Origin: Rhizorhabdus phycosphaerae
GTDB taxonomy: Bacteria > Pseudomonadota > Alphaproteobacteria > Sphingomonadales > Sphingomonadaceae
Reading direction: 5' to 3'
Assembly (NCBI RefSeq): GCF_011044255.1
Contig: NZ_CP049107.1
Location: 620,001-684,000, forward strand
DNA: 64,000 nucleotides
The notes beneath the pieces were generated by a model. That model ran no database searches. It had not been told where the DNA came from and saw only the letters and a program-made list of their open reading frames with translations. Of the stretch, positions 61,270-64,000 are shown one piece after another (position 1 is the stretch's first letter; each line of letters opens with the position of its first letter). Made by a program: the position numbers and the translations under genes.

Positions 61270-62279
61270 GCGATCTTCAGCACGAGCTTGCCGGTGTTAG
61301 CACCGGAGAACAGACGCATGAACGCCGGATAGGCATTCTCCAGCCCCTCCTGAAGATCCTCATCGATCCGCAGGCGCCCCTCGGCCATCCAGGTCGCCAT
61401 CTGCGCCCCACCCTCACCGAAGCGCGGGACATAATCGGCGATCAGAAAGCCCTTGATGACAGCGCGCTGGACCAGCACCTGCCACAGATTGCGGATGCCG
61501 ATCTTCTGCTCGGAATTATATTCGCTGATCAGACCGCACAGAACGATACGCGCGCCCATGGCCAGGTTCATCAGTTCGGCGTCCATCACATCGCCGCCGA
61601 CATTCTCGAAGATGACGTCGGCGCCATTCGGCGCATGGGTGCGGATTTCCGCCGCCAGAGTTGCGACATCCTTGCCGCGATAGTCGATCGCGACGTCGAA
61701 GCCGTAATCCTCCAGAAGACGGCGGCACTTGTCCGGGCCGCCCGCGATTCCGATCACCCGGCAACCGAGGATCTTGCCGATCTGGCCGACCGCCGATCCG
61801 ACGGCCCCCGCAGCCCCCGAAACGAGCAGGGTCTCACCGGCCTTCGGCTGTCCCGCCTCGATCAGGCCGAAGTAAGCGGTCAGGCCGACCGCACCCATGG
61901 CAGACAGATATTTGGAGGGGCTGTCGACGATCGAGACGTCGATCTTGCTGGTGAAGCCGCCCGGCTGGACCACGCTGTAATCCTCGAGCGCGTTCAGGCC
62001 CAGCACCCAGTCGCCGGGCTTGAAGTCAGGGTTGGCCGAGGAGTGGACGACACCGACGGTCGAGGCCCGTACCGGCGCACCCAGCGGGATCGGCGGCATG
62101 TAACTCGGAGCATCGTCCATCCATCCGCGCTGCGCCGGATCGAGCGATGCATAATGGTTGCGGACGACCAGACCGCCCTGCTCGGGCTCCGGGATGCTTT
62201 CCTCGACCAGCGAGAAATCTTCGGGAACGGGGGTGCCATGCGGACGACGGACCAAGAGAAAGCGGCGGTTTCCTGTCAT
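61266..62279 (-). CDS. NADP-dependent MDR oxidoreductase (CurA/YncB type)
   Basis: A 337-residue medium-chain reductase without structural zinc Cys. Cofactor site LVSGAAGAVGSAVGQIGKIL and DPAQRGWM near the N-terminus (residues about 48-55) are features of the leukotriene B4 12-hydroxydehydrogenase/CurA group, which reduces alpha,beta-double bonds of ketones. It starts 154 bases from the divergent TonB receptor gene. Confidence 0.92.
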   Translation of the reverse strand: MTGNRRFLLVRRPHGTPVPEDFSLVEESIPEPEQGGLVVRNHYASLDPAQRGWMDDAPSYMPPIPLGAPVRASTVGVVHSSANPDFKPGDWVLGLNALEDYSVVQPGGFTSKIDVSIVDSPSKYLSAMGAVGLTAYFGLIEAGQPKAGETLLVSGAAGAVGSAVGQIGKILGCRVIGIAGGPDKCRRLLEDYGFDVAIDYRGKDVATLAAEIRTHAPNGADVIFENVGGDVMDAELMNLAMGARIVLCGLISEYNSEQKIGIRNLWQVLVQRAVIKGFLIADYVPRFGEGGAQMATWMAEGRLRIDEDLQEGLENAYPAFMRLFSGANTGKLVLKIA

Positions 62280-62343
62280 TCTGACCTCTCCAATGTTGCG
62301 CCTCTCGTCACCCGCACTGCGGATTGACGCACCTGTGACATTT

Positions 62344-62361
62344 GGCAGTTAAGCGCCTGCC
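62344..62361. promoter_or_regulatory. Inverted repeat upstream of the TonB receptor
   Basis: GGCAG-N8-CTGCC in the divergent region between the MDR gene and the receptor gene. Weak candidate for an operator. Confidence 0.2.
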
Positions 62362-62433
62362 GCGGTTCGGTGCATAGACCCCTCAAGAACAAGATCAGTC
62401 AAACGGGCTGTTTTTACTGGGAGGAGATGCACC

Positions 62434-64000
62434 GTGGGTGTTCCCATGAATCGTTATTTCACCATTGCTCTGCTGGCAACGACTGCCGCTGCCGGCTTCA
62501 GCACACCTGTCTTTGCTGGACAGGCAACCCCCGCCGCCGAGAACGAGGTGGTCGGTGTCGAGGAGATCATCGTCGAGGCTCGCCGCCGCAACGAATCTCT
62601 GCAGGAGACGCCGGTCGCGATCACCGCGGTCAACGCCGCGATGCTCGAAAGCAAGGCGTCGATGAACATCGGCGACCTTCAGGGCGCCGCGCCGAACCTG
62701 CTGATCACCCAGCAGAACTCGGGCGCGCAGGCGGCCAACCTCTCGATCCGCGGCCTGACCTATGCCGACATCGAAAAGTCGCAGGAGCCGACCGTCGGCG
62801 TCGTGATCGACGGCGTGTTCGTCGGCACCAACACCGGCCAGTTGCTCGACACGTTCGACATCGGCCAGATCGAAGTGCTGCGCGGCCCGCAGGGCACGTT
62901 GTTCGGCCGCAACACGATCGGCGGCGTCATCAACATCCGCCGCACGCGCCCGACGATGGAGTTCGGCGGCAAGGCCGAAATCTCCTATTCGAAGTGGAAC
63001 ACCTGGCAGGCCCGTGGCGTGCTGAACGTCGGCAACGGCGAGAGCATCGGCCTGAAGACCTGGTATTTCCACAATGAGAGCGACGGCTATTATCGGAACG
63101 GAATCACCGGCAAGCGCGCCGGCGGCTCGAACAACGATAATTTCGGCGCCGCCCTGCTGTTGAAGCCCGTCGACAGCAACTTCGAGGCCTTGCTGACGGT
63201 CGAGAAGCTCGACCAGCAGTTCCAGCCGGTCAACAGCAGCATCTCTAATAGCAGCGACCTCATCTGCGCCTTTGCACCGGCTAACCAGTGCAACCGCAAC
63301 ACGACGAGCGACCTCTACACGGTCTTCGTGAGCCCCGCGACCAGCACCTACAAGGCACCGGCCGCTACGCTCGAGATGAACTATGATGCAGGCGCGGTGA
63401 AGATCACGTCGATCACCGGCTGGCGCAAGGGCAAGGAGTTTCAGACTCAGGACTTCGACGCCGTTTCGTCTGATTTCTACTATGTCCTCCGCCGCCAGAA
63501 CTATCGCCAGTGGAGCCAGGAGCTTCGCTTCGCAGGTGATATCGGAGAAAATTTCGACTATGTCGTCGGCGGCTTCTATTTCAACTCGCGCTACAACCTG
63601 ACGCAGTTCTCCCGCGTCGGTGCTTTCAACGAAACCATCAGCCCGGACGTCTTCGACACCAACCCGCAGAACGTCATCGGCAAGACCGAGTCCTATGCGG
63701 CCTTCGGCGACTTCAACTGGGCCTTCGCGGATCGCTGGCGCCTGTCCTTCGGCGGTCGCTGGACGCGTGACCAGAAGGAACTGACCAACAGCTTCCGCCA
63801 GGCTGGCGTGATCGGTACCGGCGACGGCACCTTCAAGAAGTTCACGCCGAAGGTCGGCGTCGACTTCCGCCCGAACCGCGACACCATGCTCTATGCCAGC
63901 TGGTCGCGCGGCTATCGCTCGGGCGGCTTCAGCCCCCGCGCGGCAACGGCTGCCACTGCCGGTACGCCCTATCAGCCGGAAACGGTCGACAGCTACGAAA
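62434..64000 (+). CDS. TonB-dependent outer-membrane receptor, N-terminal part
   Basis: The first 522 codons of a receptor that runs off the window. The GTG at 62434 has GAGGAG seven bases upstream; ATG 62446 is the alternative. A signal peptide (MNRYFTIALLATTAAAGFST then PVFA) precedes a TonB box-like EEIIVEARRRNESLQETPVA, the plug domain (LSIRGLTYADIEKSQEPTVG and LRGPQGTLFGRNTIGGVINI) and the first strands of the barrel. Sphingomonads use such receptors to take up aromatic or terpenoid compounds. It is divergent from the MDR/SDR pair, so it may import the substrate of the pathway. Confidence 0.93.
   Translation, partial: MGVPMNRYFTIALLATTAAAGFSTPVFAGQATPAAENEVVGVEEIIVEARRRNESLQETPVAITAVNAAMLESKASMNIGDLQGAAPNLLITQQNSGAQAANLSIRGLTYADIEKSQEPTVGVVIDGVFVGTNTGQLLDTFDIGQIEVLRGPQGTLFGRNTIGGVINIRRTRPTMEFGGKAEISYSKWNTWQARGVLNVGNGESIGLKTWYFHNESDGYYRNGITGKRAGGSNNDNFGAALLLKPVDSNFEALLTVEKLDQQFQPVNSSISNSSDLICAFAPANQCNRNTTSDLYTVFVSPATSTYKAPAATLEMNYDAGAVKITSITGWRKGKEFQTQDFDAVSSDFYYVLRRQNYRQWSQELRFAGDIGENFDYVVGGFYFNSRYNLTQFSRVGAFNETISPDVFDTNPQNVIGKTESYAAFGDFNWAFADRWRLSFGGRWTRDQKELTNSFRQAGVIGTGDGTFKKFTPKVGVDFRPNRDTMLYASWSRGYRSGGFSPRAATAATAGTPYQPETVDSYE

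Overview
The window looks like chromosome of a high-GC alphaproteobacterium, most probably a sphingomonad (Sphingomonadaceae: Sphingomonas, Rhizorhabdus, Novosphingobium or similar). The reasons are the F1 ATP synthase operon standing alone without F0 genes, a very short epsilon subunit, phaR/phaZ polyester genes, Flp pilins, a MiaA/SerB/IlvB-IlvN-IlvC block, and a dense set of Rieske oxygenase, P450, SDR and TonB-receptor genes. No rRNA, tRNA, CRISPR array, insertion sequence, integrase or phage gene was recognised. Genes are tightly packed and no gene-free stretch exceeds about 230 bases. Genus assignment is inference.

Left part (1-13.5 kb): a truncated TPR protein, a Sel1/SPOR protein, serB and miaA with overlapping divergent starts, the branched-chain amino acid genes ilvB-ilvN-ilvC, a YceI protein, a secreted unknown, mutT, two Flp pilins, an M48/LysM protease downstream of accA, and an Hsp20 gene preceded by a ROSE-like leader. 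Middle (13.7-34.3 kb): the F1 operon atpH-A-G-D-(small Cys protein)-C, an RTX/M10 serralysin-like protease, an isolated cpaF, an exported methyltransferase-fold protein, a polyester cluster (phaR, a PhaC-like hydrolase, phaA), PilZ and YdcH-type small proteins, dksA, serS-surE-nlpD-like, a DUF1275 membrane protein and rimO.

Right part (34.3-51.1 kb): a three-subunit PaoABC-type molybdenum oxidoreductase, an overlapping run phaZ / TPR protein / dipeptide epimerase, an ABC exporter, and a complete-looking valine degradation operon (mmsA, acyl-CoA dehydrogenase, hydroxyisobutyryl-CoA hydrolase, enoyl-CoA hydratase, mmsB) with a divergent LysR regulator. The window therefore holds both valine synthesis and valine breakdown.

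Far right (51.2-64 kb): a catabolic-looking region with lpdA, a SnoaL-like protein, two Rieske oxygenase alpha subunits, a cytochrome P450, an acyl-CoA ligase, three SDR dehydrogenases, an MDR reductase and the start of a TonB-dependent receptor. No ferredoxin, reductase, oxygenase beta subunit or regulator is seen, so redox partners must be shared or lie outside. Both Rieske proteins carry Glu where naphthalene-dioxygenase-type enzymes carry the bridging Asp. This region is the best candidate for an undescribed pathway: the sequence supports import, oxygenation, dehydrogenation and CoA activation of some hydrophobic carboxylic substrate, but not its identity.
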